Counted from the stretch's first letter, positions 1 through 9,982 are shown. The stretch is DNA of 64,000 nucleotides from Croceimicrobium sp965228705 (GCF_965228705.1 NZ_OZ245832.1:3038001-3102000); one strand, 5' to 3'. The notes: generated by a model from the letters alone, not told the origin. Numbers and translations: made by a program.

Positions 1-2000
1 TCCAAAATTGGGAGGCCCTGGCTTATTCCTTTCCTGCCTTTATCGAGGGCATGATTTTCAAATTTGTGAATGCCAGCACGGTGGATGGCTACAACCCTTA
101 TCGCATCGCCAAAAATGGCATCGATTGGGAAGTGATTGAGCCGGATGATCCCTGGTCTTTTATTGGCTATTGGGGCGATCATCAATTGATCTACCTCCTG
201 CGCTTATTGGAGCATTGCGAAAAACATTATCCGCGAAAGCTGGCCGGCCTTTGCAACGAAAATTGTTTTGTGTACGCCGATGTACCCTACCGACTGAAAA
301 GCTATGCGGAGATTCTTCAAGATCCGCAGGATACCATTCTTTTTGATCAAGCGCTCCATGCGCAGGCCGAATCCCGCTTTAAGGAAATCGGTGCCGATGG
401 TAAATTGATCTGGAATTCGGATAAACCTCTAAGAGCAAATCTGGGCGAAAAAATTATGCTTAGCCTGCTCACTAAGCTCTACAATTTGGTGCCTGGCGGT
501 GGGATTTGGATGAATACCCAAAGGCCAGAATGGAATGATGCTAATAATGCCCTAGTCGGTCAGGGCTTGAGTATGGTAAGCCTTTATTACCTGCGTCGTT
601 TTATGGCCTTTATGCTCGATTGGATAGCCAATGATGAGGGCGAATGGCAGTTGAATTCGACCCTAATGGCTCTTTACAAAGACCTGAATTTGATTGTAAA
701 GGAGCATAGCAATAAAGAGCGTTTCAGCGATAGCGAACGCAAAGACTTTATGGATCGCATGGGCTTAGCGGGTGAGGCCTATCGGCAATTAGCCTACCGC
801 GGCGAATTAGGGGTGAAGGAGCCTTTAAGGCTGAAGGACCTCCGCGACTTCTGTGAACAGACCCTGGAATTGGTAGACCGCAGTATTGCTGAAAACCGCA
901 AGGAGAATGCCTTGTACCATGCTTATAATTTACTGGCCATAGAAGAGAAAGAAGCGCAGATAGAGCATCTGTACGAAATGCTCGAAGGCCAGGTAGCGGT
1001 ATTGAGTGCCGAGAAACTTAATCCGGCAGAAGCCCTGGAAGTGCTGGATGCCTTAAAAGCATCGGCCATGTACCGAGAAGATCAGTATTCCTATTTGCTT
1101 TATCCCGATCGGCAATTGGCGGGCTTTTTAGAGAAGAATCGCATTCGCCCCGAGCAAATTGAAGGCAAGCAATTAACAAGTGCTTTGCTCGAAAAAGATG
1201 TGCAAGGGGATTATCATTTTAAAGGTCAATTCCGCAATGCTAAGGATCTAAAGGCGGCTTTGGAAAAGCTGGCCTTAGAAGATCAGGCCGAAGCAGTAGA
1301 TGCCGAGGCTAAGTTTTGGTTTGAGCTCTATGAGCAATCTTTTGTGCATCGCGAGTTTACCGGGCGCTCCGGAACTTTTTACGGTTATGAAGGGCTGGGC
1401 AGCATTTACTGGCACATGGTTTCCAAATTGCTTTTAGCAGTGCAAGAGAATTTGCGGGCCGCGAAGCACAATGGCGCTTCGGCCGATATTTTAGGTCGCT
1501 TGATCGATCATTATTATGAAATCCGAGCGGGAATTGGGGCTAATAAAAGTCCACAGTTATACGGTGCCTTTCCCTTTGATGCCTATTCCCATACCCCTTC
1601 CACCGCTGGAGCCCAGCAACCGGGAATGACCGGCCAGGTGAAGGAAGATGTGCTAAACCGCTGGGCCGAATTGGGCCTCGAAGTACAGGCTGGACAATTG
1701 CATCTGGATCCTTTTTTCCTGGCGGAAGATGAATTTTTACAGGAAGGCAGAAGCTTTAAATATGTGGATGCAGCTGGCCAATGGCAAAGCCTAGATGTTG
1801 AAGTCGGGGAGCTGGCATTTAGCTATTGCTCCGTGCCCTTTATCTACCGCAAGGCTCAAGAAGCAAAGCTGCGAATTGAATTCTTTGGAGCGGCTCCCGA
1901 AGAATATTCAGAGCTGCAAATCAATGAAAAATGGAGTCGATCGCTATTTGATCGACATCACGATATACAAGTAATAAGGGTGGATCTGCCCTTGCACTAA
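1..2000 (+). CDS. Putative GH94/149/161-like glucan phosphorylase, C-terminal part (5' truncated by window)
   Basis: The frame is open from base 3 with no stop before the first ATG at 51, and the residues before that ATG (QNWEALAYSFPAF) read as normal protein, so the gene starts outside the window. About 665 residues are visible, with no signal peptide in this part. Two features recall inverting phosphorylases of the GH94 type: a WND motif at 531-539, matching the catalytic Asp of the GH94 DWND loop, and a C-terminal stretch (TPSTAGAQQPGMTGQV, then a hydrophobic core ending LHLDPFF) resembling the GH94 closing segment. It sits 30 bases upstream of the GH81 glucanase, so a cytoplasmic beta-1,3-glucan oligosaccharide phosphorylase (GH149 or GH161 type) is the natural inference. 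The family call is moderate; another alpha/alpha-barrel carbohydrate enzyme is possible. Confidence 0.55.
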   Translation, partial: QNWEALAYSFPAFIEGMIFKFVNASTVDGYNPYRIAKNGIDWEVIEPDDPWSFIGYWGDHQLIYLLRLLEHCEKHYPRKLAGLCNENCFVYADVPYRLKSYAEILQDPQDTILFDQALHAQAESRFKEIGADGKLIWNSDKPLRANLGEKIMLSLLTKLYNLVPGGGIWMNTQRPEWNDANNALVGQGLSMVSLYYLRRFMAFMLDWIANDEGEWQLNSTLMALYKDLNLIVKEHSNKERFSDSERKDFMDRMGLAGEAYRQLAYRGELGVKEPLRLKDLRDFCEQTLELVDRSIAENRKENALYHAYNLLAIEEKEAQIEHLYEMLEGQVAVLSAEKLNPAEALEVLDALKASAMYREDQYSYLLYPDRQLAGFLEKNRIRPEQIEGKQLTSALLEKDVQGDYHFKGQFRNAKDLKAALEKLALEDQAEAVDAEAKFWFELYEQSFVHREFTGRSGTFYGYEGLGSIYWHMVSKLLLAVQENLRAAKHNGASADILGRLIDHYYEIRAGIGANKSPQLYGAFPFDAYSHTPSTAGAQQPGMTGQVKEDVLNRWAELGLEVQAGQLHLDPFFLAEDEFLQEGRSFKYVDAAGQWQSLDVEVGELAFSYCSVPFIYRKAQEAKLRIEFFGAAPEEYSELQINEKWSRSLFDRHHDIQVIRVDLPLH

Positions 2001-2030
2001 GCAATTTAGGTCGGAATAAATACGCTGATT

Positions 2031-5000
2031 ATGACTAAGACTACTTCGCTCGCCCGTAGAGTGCTTGGCTCTTTGATGCTGCTCGGAAGTCTGCTTCAGG
2101 CTCAGGTAGTGCAAAAAGGTCAAGGCTCTTATACCACCAATTTTCCGGGTACCGATGCGGCCGGCCGAAATGGCTATCCCTCCGGAACGCCCTTTGTAAC
2201 GGGCAATGCGGCCAATAAACCGGTGCCAACCAATGAGTGGTGGTCACATAAAGTGAAAAATGCGCATTCTTCCAATCTCTTTAATTATCCCTTTACCCTA
2301 AAAACCATCAACCAAGGTTTGGTGGCCACCTATATTCCCTGGGGGCCTATCGACAATATTGAACCGGTGCAAATTGGATTGACGGGTTTGAATGCCAACG
2401 CCGCTAATGTGGCCGATCACGATGATTGGATGATTAGCCTCGACTGGCAAAGTGGGACCCATCATTTACAAGCCCGCACCGGTATTGGCATGCCATTTTT
2501 ATATTTCAATAAGGATGCAAACAGTACCGTAGAAATCAATATTAATCAGGGAGCGGTTACCGATTCGGGCTCCTTCCTAATTGTGAAAGGAGTCCGTAAT
2601 GGCGCTGATTTTGTGATCTATGGACCTTCCGGTTCCAGCTGGCAGCAAAATGGATCTACCTATACCTCCAGCTTAAATGGCAATGATTATTGGTCTTTGC
2701 TCTTTATTCCTCCGGGGGGCAATCCCGACCAAAAAGCCAGCGATTTAAAGAAGTACGCCTTTGTATTCCCCAAGCACTGCCAGGCCGATTGGCAATACAA
2801 TGAACAGACCTCCATCGTGCATACTGATTTTACGGTGCAAACGGAAATAATGGAAGGCAATGACAGTCTAATGCTCCAAGGCCTTTTACCGCATCATTGG
2901 GCGAATTTAGCCGGCTCCAGCCAGATAAATACCAATCATGTGTACAGCACGGTTCGTGGGGATTTGAAGTTAATGGAGGGCAATCATTTTGCGGTAGAAA
3001 ATACTTTTTACGGCATTTTACCCACCTTACCTAATGTGCATTGCCACAGCAATTCCTTCGACCCTGGGAAATTGCAGGAGAAGGTAGATCTACTTAAAAA
3101 CGAAGGATTAGCCACTTGGACCGACTCCTATAATGAAGGTCAGGCGATGAATCGCTTAATCCAAACGGCGCGAATTGCAGAGCAGGTGGGTGATACCTCC
3201 GCCCTGAATAGCATTTTAAAAACCGTGAAAGAGCGCCTGGAAGATTGGCTTTCCTACCAATCTGGCGAGGTGGCATTCCTCTTTTATTACAATCAAACCT
3301 GGGATGCATTAATTGGCTATCCGGCCGGCCATGGTCAGGATGCAAACATTAATGATCACCATTTCCACTGGGGTTATTTTATCCATGCAGCTTCCTTTGT
3401 AGAGCAGTTTGAGCCGGGCTGGGCCGCTAATTGGGGGCCGATGATTGACATGCTGGTGCGTGATGCGGCCAGTAGTAATCGCAGTGATAATCTCTTTCCT
3501 TATTTGCGAAACTTCAGCCCTTATGCCGGGCATTGCTGGGCCAATGGATTTGCCAGCTTCCCACAAGGGAATGATCAGGAATCTACCTCCGAGAGTATGC
3601 AGTTTAATTCCTCCCTTATTCATTGGGGAGCGGTTACCGGTAATGATTCTATTCGCGATTTGGGTATTTACCTCTATACCACTGAGCAATCGGCGGTAGA
3701 AGAATATTGGTTCGATATGTATCAGCGGAATTTTGGTGCTAACCAGCAATACTCTTTGGTGTCGAGGGTTTGGGGCAATAGCTATGATAATGGCACTTTT
3801 TGGACGGCAGATATTGCCGCCTCCTATGGCATTGAGCTTTATCCTATTCACGGCGGTTCCCTCTACTTGGGTCATAATCTGAATTATCATAATACCCTGT
3901 GGTCAGAAATTGAGCAGAACACCGGAATTCTTAGCAATGCTCCCAATGTGAACCTCTGGCATGATGTAATGTGGCAGTATCTCGCTTTTAGCGATCCAGA
4001 TAAGGCCTTGAATCTCTATGATTCTTATCCAAATCGATCTTTGAAATTCGGGGTTTCGGATGCCCAAACTTATTATTGGCTGCATAGCCTTAAGGTATTG
4101 GGTGCCCCCGATGCGACAGTAACGGCAGATCATCCTCTGGCTGCAGCTTTTCAGGGTGATGGCAATCGTATTTACGTAGCCCAGAATTACGGGAGCTCCA
4201 GCCTAAGTGTTCAATTCTCAGACGGCTATCAATTAACGGTAGCTCCGGGTAAATTGGCCACTTCTATGGATGTAAATCTGGAAGGTGAATTAAGCACCCT
4301 ATTTGACCGAGCTTATACCTGGGGCACGGCTCATTTGAGCTTTAATCTGCAACAGGGCAGTCCCGATTATATGGTGCTCTATCAAAATGAAGATAGCATC
4401 ACCAGCCTGCAGCAGGCACCCTATCAGTTTACGGTAGATAGCCTGGAAGCCGGCATCCACAGCTTTTATGTGCAGATGTACCAGGGTGGCAATTGTGCCA
4501 TTTCTAATTTGCTAAAGATTGTAGTGGGAGAGCAAGTGCCTTTTAGCGGCAGCCCGGCTTTAATTCCCGGCAGTATTTGGCCTGGCGAATACGATCTTTT
4601 TGAAGGTGGTTTTGCGAATGAAATAAGCTATCTCGACTTAAGTCCGGATAATCAAGGTGATTTCCGACTCAGTGAGTGGGTAGACGCTACGAATCACCCT
4701 AGCGAAGGTCCGGTTATTGGTTGGCTAAATGCCGGCGAATGGTTGGAATTTACAGTGGATGTACAAACGGCCGGTCTTTATGATGTAGATATCCGCTATG
4801 CCTCGGACAATTCTGCTGGCGGTGGCCCGATGCGTTTGGAGTCGGATGGGCAAATTGTGGCTTCGGGCATAAGCTTTAGTCAAACCGGTGGTTGGGATAC
4901 CTGGGCCACCAAGAGCATAAGCAATGTGCCTTTGAAATCAGGAGAGCAGATGCTGCGGATTTATATCGAGAACGGAGAGTTCAATCTGGGAGAACTCGAT

Positions 5001-6146
5001 TTTCAGTTTAAGGGTCCATTGGCCTATGGTCAGCCGGTAGCCGATGCGGGTCCGGTGCAAATGATAGTATGGCCTCAAAATCAAGCGAGCTTAGATGGTA
5101 GTGCGAGCTTTAGTCCGGCCTCCAATCCCTTGACCTATCAATGGACGCAGCTTTATGGTCCATCGGCGGCCAGCCCCAGCAATGCGACTATGGCCATAAG
5201 TTCCCTTCAAAACCTACAAAAAGGGGTTTATAAATACCGCCTGGAAGTGGATAATGGTTCGCATTCGGATCAGGATGAAGTTTATGTAATTGTGGGGGAT
5301 AATAGCAATGTTCCGCCTACCGCTGCCTTTTTAAGTCCGGCTCAGGGTTCACGATTTGTGGAGGGTGAAACGATAACGCTACAGGCTACGGCTAATGACT
5401 TAAATGATAGCATTCAAAAGCTGGATTTTTACCTCAATGGGCAATTTGTGCAAAGCTTTAACAGCCGCCCTTATAATTTGAATTGGACGGCTCAATTAGG
5501 CCCGGCGCAATGGCGCTTATTAGCCTATGATTATTTGGGCGATTCAGCCTGGTCGGCGCCCTTAAGTTTACAGATAGATACCGCACCTTCCTGTGAAGGA
5601 ACCAGTCATAATGGGGATTTTTCCTGGAAGTTTTCTTCGGATGATACTAATCCTAGCCTAACCTTTATTCCTTCTCAAGCGGGAGTAGGTGTGCCTACTT
5701 GTATTCTGTATTATGGCACTAATCCAGGGGCATTGCCGGGTTATCCGGTTACCCCCAATCAGCCCTACCAGCTTAATGCGAATAAGGGTGACCTGATTTA
5801 TTTCTACTATACCTACTCTTATCCGGGAGCCGGGGAACGAAACAATTCGGCCAATAAAGACAGTTATGTGGTAGGTACTTGTAGTGATATAGGTCTGGTT
5901 GAAAATTGGGAGAAACAAATTGCAGTTTATCCCAATCCCAGCACAGACCAATTTTACATTGACCTTATAGAAGCCGGAGCGCATATTCGCGTGTATGACC
6001 TTCGCGGAAAGCTAATCCTGGAAAAGGTGTTACAAGGCCGAAAAGGAGAAATTAATTTAGAAGGCCGAGCGGAAGGCTTGTACTTCTTAAAGCTTAACAA
6101 GGATGGAAAATCAGCGACTTTCAAAATTGTTTTACGCAAATACTAA
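2031..6146 (+). CDS. Multidomain GH81 endo-beta-1,3-glucanase with CBM6, PKD/Ig-like, CBM56 and T9SS sorting domain
   Basis: 1371 residues with an N-terminal signal peptide ending near LLQAQ. Residues about 44-700 form a GH81 domain: NEWWSHKV near the start, NDHHFHWGYF at 441-450 and ESTSES at 517-522, the region carrying the family's catalytic glutamate. After it come a CBM6-like domain (about 849-1000, with GWLNAGEWLEFTVDV), a PKD-like domain (about 1001-1092), an Ig-like domain (about 1093-1185) and a CBM56-like module (about 1186-1284, CILYYG and DLIYFYYTYS). The last 75 residues are a type A T9SS sorting domain (IAVYPNPSTDQFYIDL). The protein should be exported, may be anchored at the cell surface, and should cut laminarin or curdlan-like beta-1,3-glucan internally. 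It lies in an apparent operon between the phosphorylase-like gene and GH17. Confidence 0.93.
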   Translation: MTKTTSLARRVLGSLMLLGSLLQAQVVQKGQGSYTTNFPGTDAAGRNGYPSGTPFVTGNAANKPVPTNEWWSHKVKNAHSSNLFNYPFTLKTINQGLVATYIPWGPIDNIEPVQIGLTGLNANAANVADHDDWMISLDWQSGTHHLQARTGIGMPFLYFNKDANSTVEININQGAVTDSGSFLIVKGVRNGADFVIYGPSGSSWQQNGSTYTSSLNGNDYWSLLFIPPGGNPDQKASDLKKYAFVFPKHCQADWQYNEQTSIVHTDFTVQTEIMEGNDSLMLQGLLPHHWANLAGSSQINTNHVYSTVRGDLKLMEGNHFAVENTFYGILPTLPNVHCHSNSFDPGKLQEKVDLLKNEGLATWTDSYNEGQAMNRLIQTARIAEQVGDTSALNSILKTVKERLEDWLSYQSGEVAFLFYYNQTWDALIGYPAGHGQDANINDHHFHWGYFIHAASFVEQFEPGWAANWGPMIDMLVRDAASSNRSDNLFPYLRNFSPYAGHCWANGFASFPQGNDQESTSESMQFNSSLIHWGAVTGNDSIRDLGIYLYTTEQSAVEEYWFDMYQRNFGANQQYSLVSRVWGNSYDNGTFWTADIAASYGIELYPIHGGSLYLGHNLNYHNTLWSEIEQNTGILSNAPNVNLWHDVMWQYLAFSDPDKALNLYDSYPNRSLKFGVSDAQTYYWLHSLKVLGAPDATVTADHPLAAAFQGDGNRIYVAQNYGSSSLSVQFSDGYQLTVAPGKLATSMDVNLEGELSTLFDRAYTWGTAHLSFNLQQGSPDYMVLYQNEDSITSLQQAPYQFTVDSLEAGIHSFYVQMYQGGNCAISNLLKIVVGEQVPFSGSPALIPGSIWPGEYDLFEGGFANEISYLDLSPDNQGDFRLSEWVDATNHPSEGPVIGWLNAGEWLEFTVDVQTAGLYDVDIRYASDNSAGGGPMRLESDGQIVASGISFSQTGGWDTWATKSISNVPLKSGEQMLRIYIENGEFNLGELDFQFKGPLAYGQPVADAGPVQMIVWPQNQASLDGSASFSPASNPLTYQWTQLYGPSAASPSNATMAISSLQNLQKGVYKYRLEVDNGSHSDQDEVYVIVGDNSNVPPTAAFLSPAQGSRFVEGETITLQATANDLNDSIQKLDFYLNGQFVQSFNSRPYNLNWTAQLGPAQWRLLAYDYLGDSAWSAPLSLQIDTAPSCEGTSHNGDFSWKFSSDDTNPSLTFIPSQAGVGVPTCILYYGTNPGALPGYPVTPNQPYQLNANKGDLIYFYYTYSYPGAGERNNSANKDSYVVGTCSDIGLVENWEKQIAVYPNPSTDQFYIDLIEAGAHIRVYDLRGKLILEKVLQGRKGEINLEGRAEGLYFLKLNKDGKSATFKIVLRKY

Positions 6147-7383
6147 GGCTCTTAAGGCGGGCTTATTAGGCTTTGCCCTACTCGCTTTTTCGGCCTGTGA
6201 TCAGCCTAAGACCACTAATGCGGCCTCCATACTTGGCAACCCCGATTATCAGGCCATAGCCTATGGTGGCTATCGAAATGTAGATCGATCTCAGGCGCCA
6301 AGCAAGGCAGAATTAAAGGAGGATCTAAAGATTCTTCATGCCATGGGAATTCGAATTCTACGCACTTATCATGCTCGCCTGTATGAGCATGCCCCGCGTT
6401 TATTGGCGGCGATAAGCGAAATGAAGAGCGAAGACCCCAATTTTGAAATGTATGTAATGCTGGGGGCCTGGATACAATGCGAGGGTGCCTGGACGGATAA
6501 TCCGCAGCATTTAAAAGGCGATGAAAAGGAGAACAAGGCCGAAATTGATCAGGCCATTCGTTTGGCGCAGCAGTATCCGGATATTGTTAAAGTAATTGCG
6601 GTAGGAAACGAGTCGATGGTGCATTGGGCGGCTAGTTATCACGTGCATCCGCGCATTGTTTTAAAATGGGTGCAGCGTTTACAAGGGCTTAAAGCCGAAG
6701 GGATTTTAGCCGATGATCTTTGGATTAGCACTTCCGATAATTTCGCCTCCTGGGGTGGGGAAGGGCCCGAATATCATGTGCCGGCCCTGGATTCCTTAAT
6801 CGCAGCAGTAGATTATCTCAGTGTACATTCCTATCCTTTTCACGATAGCCATTACAATCCGCAATGGTGGCAATTGGAAGCTAGTGCGGATAGCCTTAAG
6901 AAGGATTCCTTGATAAATGCCGCCATTCAAAAAGCTTTGGATCGGGTGCAAAGTCAATTGACTGCGGTGGCCTCCTATGTGGAGTCGCTGGGTTTGGATA
7001 AGGAAATCCATATTGGCGAAAGTGGCTGGGCCAGTGGAGATAATCACCTTTATGGCGATAATGGCTCGCATGCGGCCGATGAGTATAAGCAAATGCTCTA
7101 TTATCAGGGGCTGCGCAAAATGGCCGATTCCTTAGGGATGTCTTGCTTTTATTTTGAAGCCTTTGATGAGCCCTGGAAAGATGGGCAAAACCCAGCGGGT
7201 TCCGAAAATCACTTTGGTTTATTCACGGTAGACGGACAAGCGAAAATGCCCATTTGGGATTTGGTGGATCAAGGTCTCTTTGAAGGATTAAGTCGGGCTG
7301 GAAATCCTATTCGGAAAAGCCATCAAGGTAATGGGGAAAGTCTACAGGACTCCGCCTTACTACCACCTTATAAGTCTTTGTAA
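6103..7383 (+). CDS. GH17-family beta-1,3-glucanase lipoprotein
   Basis: 426 residues. The N-terminus has a hydrophobic segment ending LLAFSAC, a lipoprotein-type cleavage site followed by DQP. The GH17 fold is shown by VGNE at 167-170 (general acid Glu170) and IGESGW with the likely nucleophile Glu306, plus FYFEAFDEPWK followed by ENHFGLF near the C-terminus, typical of bacterial GH17 enzymes. It probably acts on beta-1,3-glucan oligosaccharides at the outer membrane or in the periplasm. The ATG at 6103 lies inside the GH81 sorting domain, so the two genes overlap by 44 bases in different frames. A TTG at 6127 would give a shorter signal peptide and is an alternative. A bidirectional terminator follows the stop. 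Confidence 0.88.
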   Translation: MENQRLSKLFYANTKALKAGLLGFALLAFSACDQPKTTNAASILGNPDYQAIAYGGYRNVDRSQAPSKAELKEDLKILHAMGIRILRTYHARLYEHAPRLLAAISEMKSEDPNFEMYVMLGAWIQCEGAWTDNPQHLKGDEKENKAEIDQAIRLAQQYPDIVKVIAVGNESMVHWAASYHVHPRIVLKWVQRLQGLKAEGILADDLWISTSDNFASWGGEGPEYHVPALDSLIAAVDYLSVHSYPFHDSHYNPQWWQLEASADSLKKDSLINAAIQKALDRVQSQLTAVASYVESLGLDKEIHIGESGWASGDNHLYGDNGSHAADEYKQMLYYQGLRKMADSLGMSCFYFEAFDEPWKDGQNPAGSENHFGLFTVDGQAKMPIWDLVDQGLFEGLSRAGNPIRKSHQGNGESLQDSALLPPYKSL

Positions 7384-7392
7384 AGCATAAAA

Positions 7393-7425
7393 AAAGCGCC
7401 CCTTAAGGCGCTTTCTTTGATTGTT
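7393..7425. terminator. Bidirectional terminator between GH17 (+) and GH16 (-)
   Basis: An 8-bp stem (AAAGCGCC / GGCGCTTT) with a 6-base loop at 7393-7414. On the + strand it is followed by a T-rich run, and on the - strand by seven T. It sits between the convergent stops at 7383 and 7440 and closes both halves of the laminarin locus. Confidence 0.85.
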
Positions 7426-7439
7426 TTTCGGATTCCGAT

Positions 7440-8567
7440 TTATTGGAAAACCCGAACATAGTCTACTGCCATCTGTTGCGGAAAAACGGTGCTGGCATTA
7501 GGACTGCCAGGCCAGTCGCCTCCCACGGCAACGTTAAAGATGAAGAAGAATTTTTCCTGAAACTCGCTCAGAGCCGCAGGCGTAATATCAATTTGATGGA
7601 ATTGGGTATCATCAAAATACCAGGTAATGGCATTGGCATCCCAAACCAGAGAATACACATGGAACTCCTGCGATAGCTTACCGGAAGTAGAACGGATGGA
7701 ACCACCAAAATCAGCTTTAGTGCCATTATTATCCCAGTGCACGGTGCCAAAGCAGTATTCATCCCCACGATTGGGTCCATTTCCACCTACCATTTCCATA
7801 ATGTCGATCTCGCCACAAGCAGGCCAACCAACCGTATTGAAATTATCGCCCAGCATCCAAAGGGCAGGCCATAAACCTTGTCCTTCAGGTAAGGCTGCAC
7901 GAATGTCGATACGACCGTATTTAAAGCTTTGCATCCCGCGGGTTACAATACGTGAGGAAGTATAATTGCGACCTCCAAAAGTTTCGTTTTTAGCGGTAAT
8001 TACTAAGTAGCCGTCTTTCACTTCAGTATTTTCGGCACGATAGTACTGCAGTTCATTATTGCCCCAACCATTGGTACCGGTGCCAATTTCATGGGTCCAG
8101 TCGCTGGAAAGGCTGCTGCCTTCGAACTCATCATTCCATACCAGAGTGTATCCGGGATATGTTAGGGGTGTAGTATAACCAGTGGTAGGGATACCGCCAC
8201 CGCCTCCGCCACCACCGGAGCTTACTTCTACGCTTACCGAATCTATTACTTCGGTATAGTACTCGAAACTGGCATAGGCCCGACCGCGAATGGTATAGGT
8301 ACCGCTTTCGCTGAAGGTGTAGGAAGCTTGTCCATCCTGACTATCCAGAATTACGGTCTTGCTGCCTTCTTCAATAAAGACGCGATAATAATTGGTGAAA
8401 TTGGCTGTCATGCTTATTTCAACCAAACCTTCGGTGCTATTGGAAACATTGAGGTCCATTCGCAAATTGGTCGGTCGAATGATCTCTACCGTAGAGGAGC
8501 TATCATCCCCGCAGCCCCAAAGGCTGAGGCTTAATAGTCCTATTAGTAAAAAGCGAATCTGCTTCAT
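7440..8567 (-). CDS. GH16 laminarinase (endo-beta-1,3-glucanase) lipoprotein
   Basis: 375 residues from the ATG at 8567, chosen because it puts MKQIRFLLIGLLSLSLWGC, a standard lipoprotein signal, at the N-terminus; a longer reading to 8618 adds 17 residues that fit no signal. An Ig-like N-terminal domain (about 25-125) is joined by a run of nine glycines-rich linker residues to the GH16 domain. The catalytic signature GEIDIMEM is at 252-259, with Glu253 as nucleophile, Asp255 and Glu258 as acid/base. The order E-x-D-x-x-E is the laminarinase type. It is the last gene of the susC-susD-binding protein-GH16 operon and probably works on the cell surface, releasing oligosaccharides for SusC/SusD. 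Confidence 0.93.
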   Translation of the reverse strand: MKQIRFLLIGLLSLSLWGCGDDSSSTVEIIRPTNLRMDLNVSNSTEGLVEISMTANFTNYYRVFIEEGSKTVILDSQDGQASYTFSESGTYTIRGRAYASFEYYTEVIDSVSVEVSSGGGGGGGGIPTTGYTTPLTYPGYTLVWNDEFEGSSLSSDWTHEIGTGTNGWGNNELQYYRAENTEVKDGYLVITAKNETFGGRNYTSSRIVTRGMQSFKYGRIDIRAALPEGQGLWPALWMLGDNFNTVGWPACGEIDIMEMVGGNGPNRGDEYCFGTVHWDNNGTKADFGGSIRSTSGKLSQEFHVYSLVWDANAITWYFDDTQFHQIDITPAALSEFQEKFFFIFNVAVGGDWPGSPNASTVFPQQMAVDYVRVFQ

Positions 8568-8629
8568 TTCAGTGTTTTTTTGGATAGGAAAAAAAGGGGT
8601 GGCAAAATACCACCCCAATTTATCGGAAC

Positions 8630-9982
8630 TTACTCTTGTTTAATGTCGTCGACATAGAATACGTCGGCAGTGGTAATGCCCCATCCGGGGAAGATTACCA
8701 AGCGACCAAAGTCCGCGGCCGCTCCTGTAAAGTCGAAGCTCAACTCTTCCCAGGTATTGGTTTGAGTAATATGAGCATCTACCTCTACGAAATTGTTAGA
8801 GTTGGTTTTGTCTTCTAATTTTAAACGGAAGGTACCGGTATCAGAAGCCCAAACTTTAAGTTTAATCATGCTTTGAGCGCTGAAGTCCAGATTGTCTTTC
8901 AAGTTCACAAACTGACCCGCCCAGGTTTCGTTTCCGTGGGTTACCTCCATCACTTTGCTGCTGGTGTTGATGCCGCTCATATCGGGATTAGCGATATACT
9001 GGTAGCCACCATTTCCGAAGGTAGTCCAGGTAGGTTCTACACTTTCGAAATCTAAAGGAAGGTTAGGATCTTCTGCCGGATTAGGATTACTGTTGTATCC
9101 TTCAGGAACTAAACGAATATACCAGGTTAGCGCAGGATTGCTGGCTTTGGTATCTACAAAGCTTAACCACAATTCATTTTCTTCCAGGCTAATTACAGTG
9201 TAAGTGCGAGTACCGGCCCAGTAGCCAATCATGGCATCACCACTAATGGTTAAGGTAGTATCGCTACCGCTGTCGTCTAAAGTCCAGGTTTCACCCATTT
9301 GATCGGGGAAGGTGGCAATATAATCTGCTACCGGAGAAGCAACTGTATCATCAAAAGGAGCGATACCGGCATGCTCTGCATTTACATATACGCCGCCACC
9401 CGTAACCTGGTCGAAACCAAAGCCATTAAGGTGGAAAGTGTAACGGTCATTGTACATATCAGCGCCCGCTTTTTCATTAGCTTGAGCGGCATACCACTCT
9501 GGGTAACGACCTGCGGCACCAATAGGATCAGGGCCAACACCGAAGTGAGCTGCACTAGCAGAATCTACCGCCCAGGTTTTGCTGGAGCCTCCGGTAAGGA
9601 GGGCAAAAAGTGGATTATTGATTAAGCTAGGGTCATCCTGTGCAATTACAATAGTTTGAGTACTGGAGGCACTACCACCGGAGTTTTGCACGGTAAGAGT
9701 TACATCATAGCTACCGGCAAAGGGATAGGTTGCCGTTACATTGCTTCCTGATCCGGTAGAGCCATTTCCGAAATCCCAACTGGCAGCCAGTGAGGAATTC
9801 GAGGCGGTAAACTCGATGATGTTATCGTTGCTGGCCGAGGCCTGATAGGTAAAGGCTGCATCAGCCTGGCTAGGTGGTTGGCCTAAAGTAGGCTCATCAT
9901 CTTCCTTACAAGCAGAAGCCACCACAAGCAAGCCCATGCTTATCCAAAGGCTTGTTTTTGAGAAAATGGATTTAACGTTCAT
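8630..9982 (-). CDS. Surface glycan-binding lipoprotein with PKD domain (SusE-position protein)
   Basis: 450 residues. The N-terminus (MNVKSIFSKTSLWISMG, then VVASACKEDDEP) is a lipoprotein signal followed by an acidic stretch suited to export to the outer leaflet of Bacteroidota. Residues about 40-115 are a PKD domain (ASWDFGNGSTGSG, YPFAGSYDVTLTV). The middle part (KTWAVDSASAAHFGVGP) resembles proteins often encoded after susD in laminarin loci. The C-terminal 150 residues look like a beta-sandwich carbohydrate-binding module ending FYVDDIKQE. No catalytic motif is seen. By position and architecture it should bind beta-1,3-glucan at the surface. The exact glycan is inferred from neighbours. 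Confidence 0.8.
   Translation of the reverse strand: MNVKSIFSKTSLWISMGLLVVASACKEDDEPTLGQPPSQADAAFTYQASASNDNIIEFTASNSSLAASWDFGNGSTGSGSNVTATYPFAGSYDVTLTVQNSGGSASSTQTIVIAQDDPSLINNPLFALLTGGSSKTWAVDSASAAHFGVGPDPIGAAGRYPEWYAAQANEKAGADMYNDRYTFHLNGFGFDQVTGGGVYVNAEHAGIAPFDDTVASPVADYIATFPDQMGETWTLDDSGSDTTLTISGDAMIGYWAGTRTYTVISLEENELWLSFVDTKASNPALTWYIRLVPEGYNSNPNPAEDPNLPLDFESVEPTWTTFGNGGYQYIANPDMSGINTSSKVMEVTHGNETWAGQFVNLKDNLDFSAQSMIKLKVWASDTGTFRLKLEDKTNSNNFVEVDAHITQTNTWEELSFDFTGAAADFGRLVIFPGWGITTADVFYVDDIKQE

Noticed and set aside
6..19. 14-base identity AATTGGGAGGCCCT also at 20255-20268
   Set aside because: Matches of this length are expected by chance between positions in 64 kb; the first copy is coding and there is no flanking similarity.
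3309..3890. 193-residue - strand ORF inside the GH81 gene
   Set aside because: Lies wholly within the GH81 catalytic domain, whose reading frame carries the family motifs; no signal or family match.
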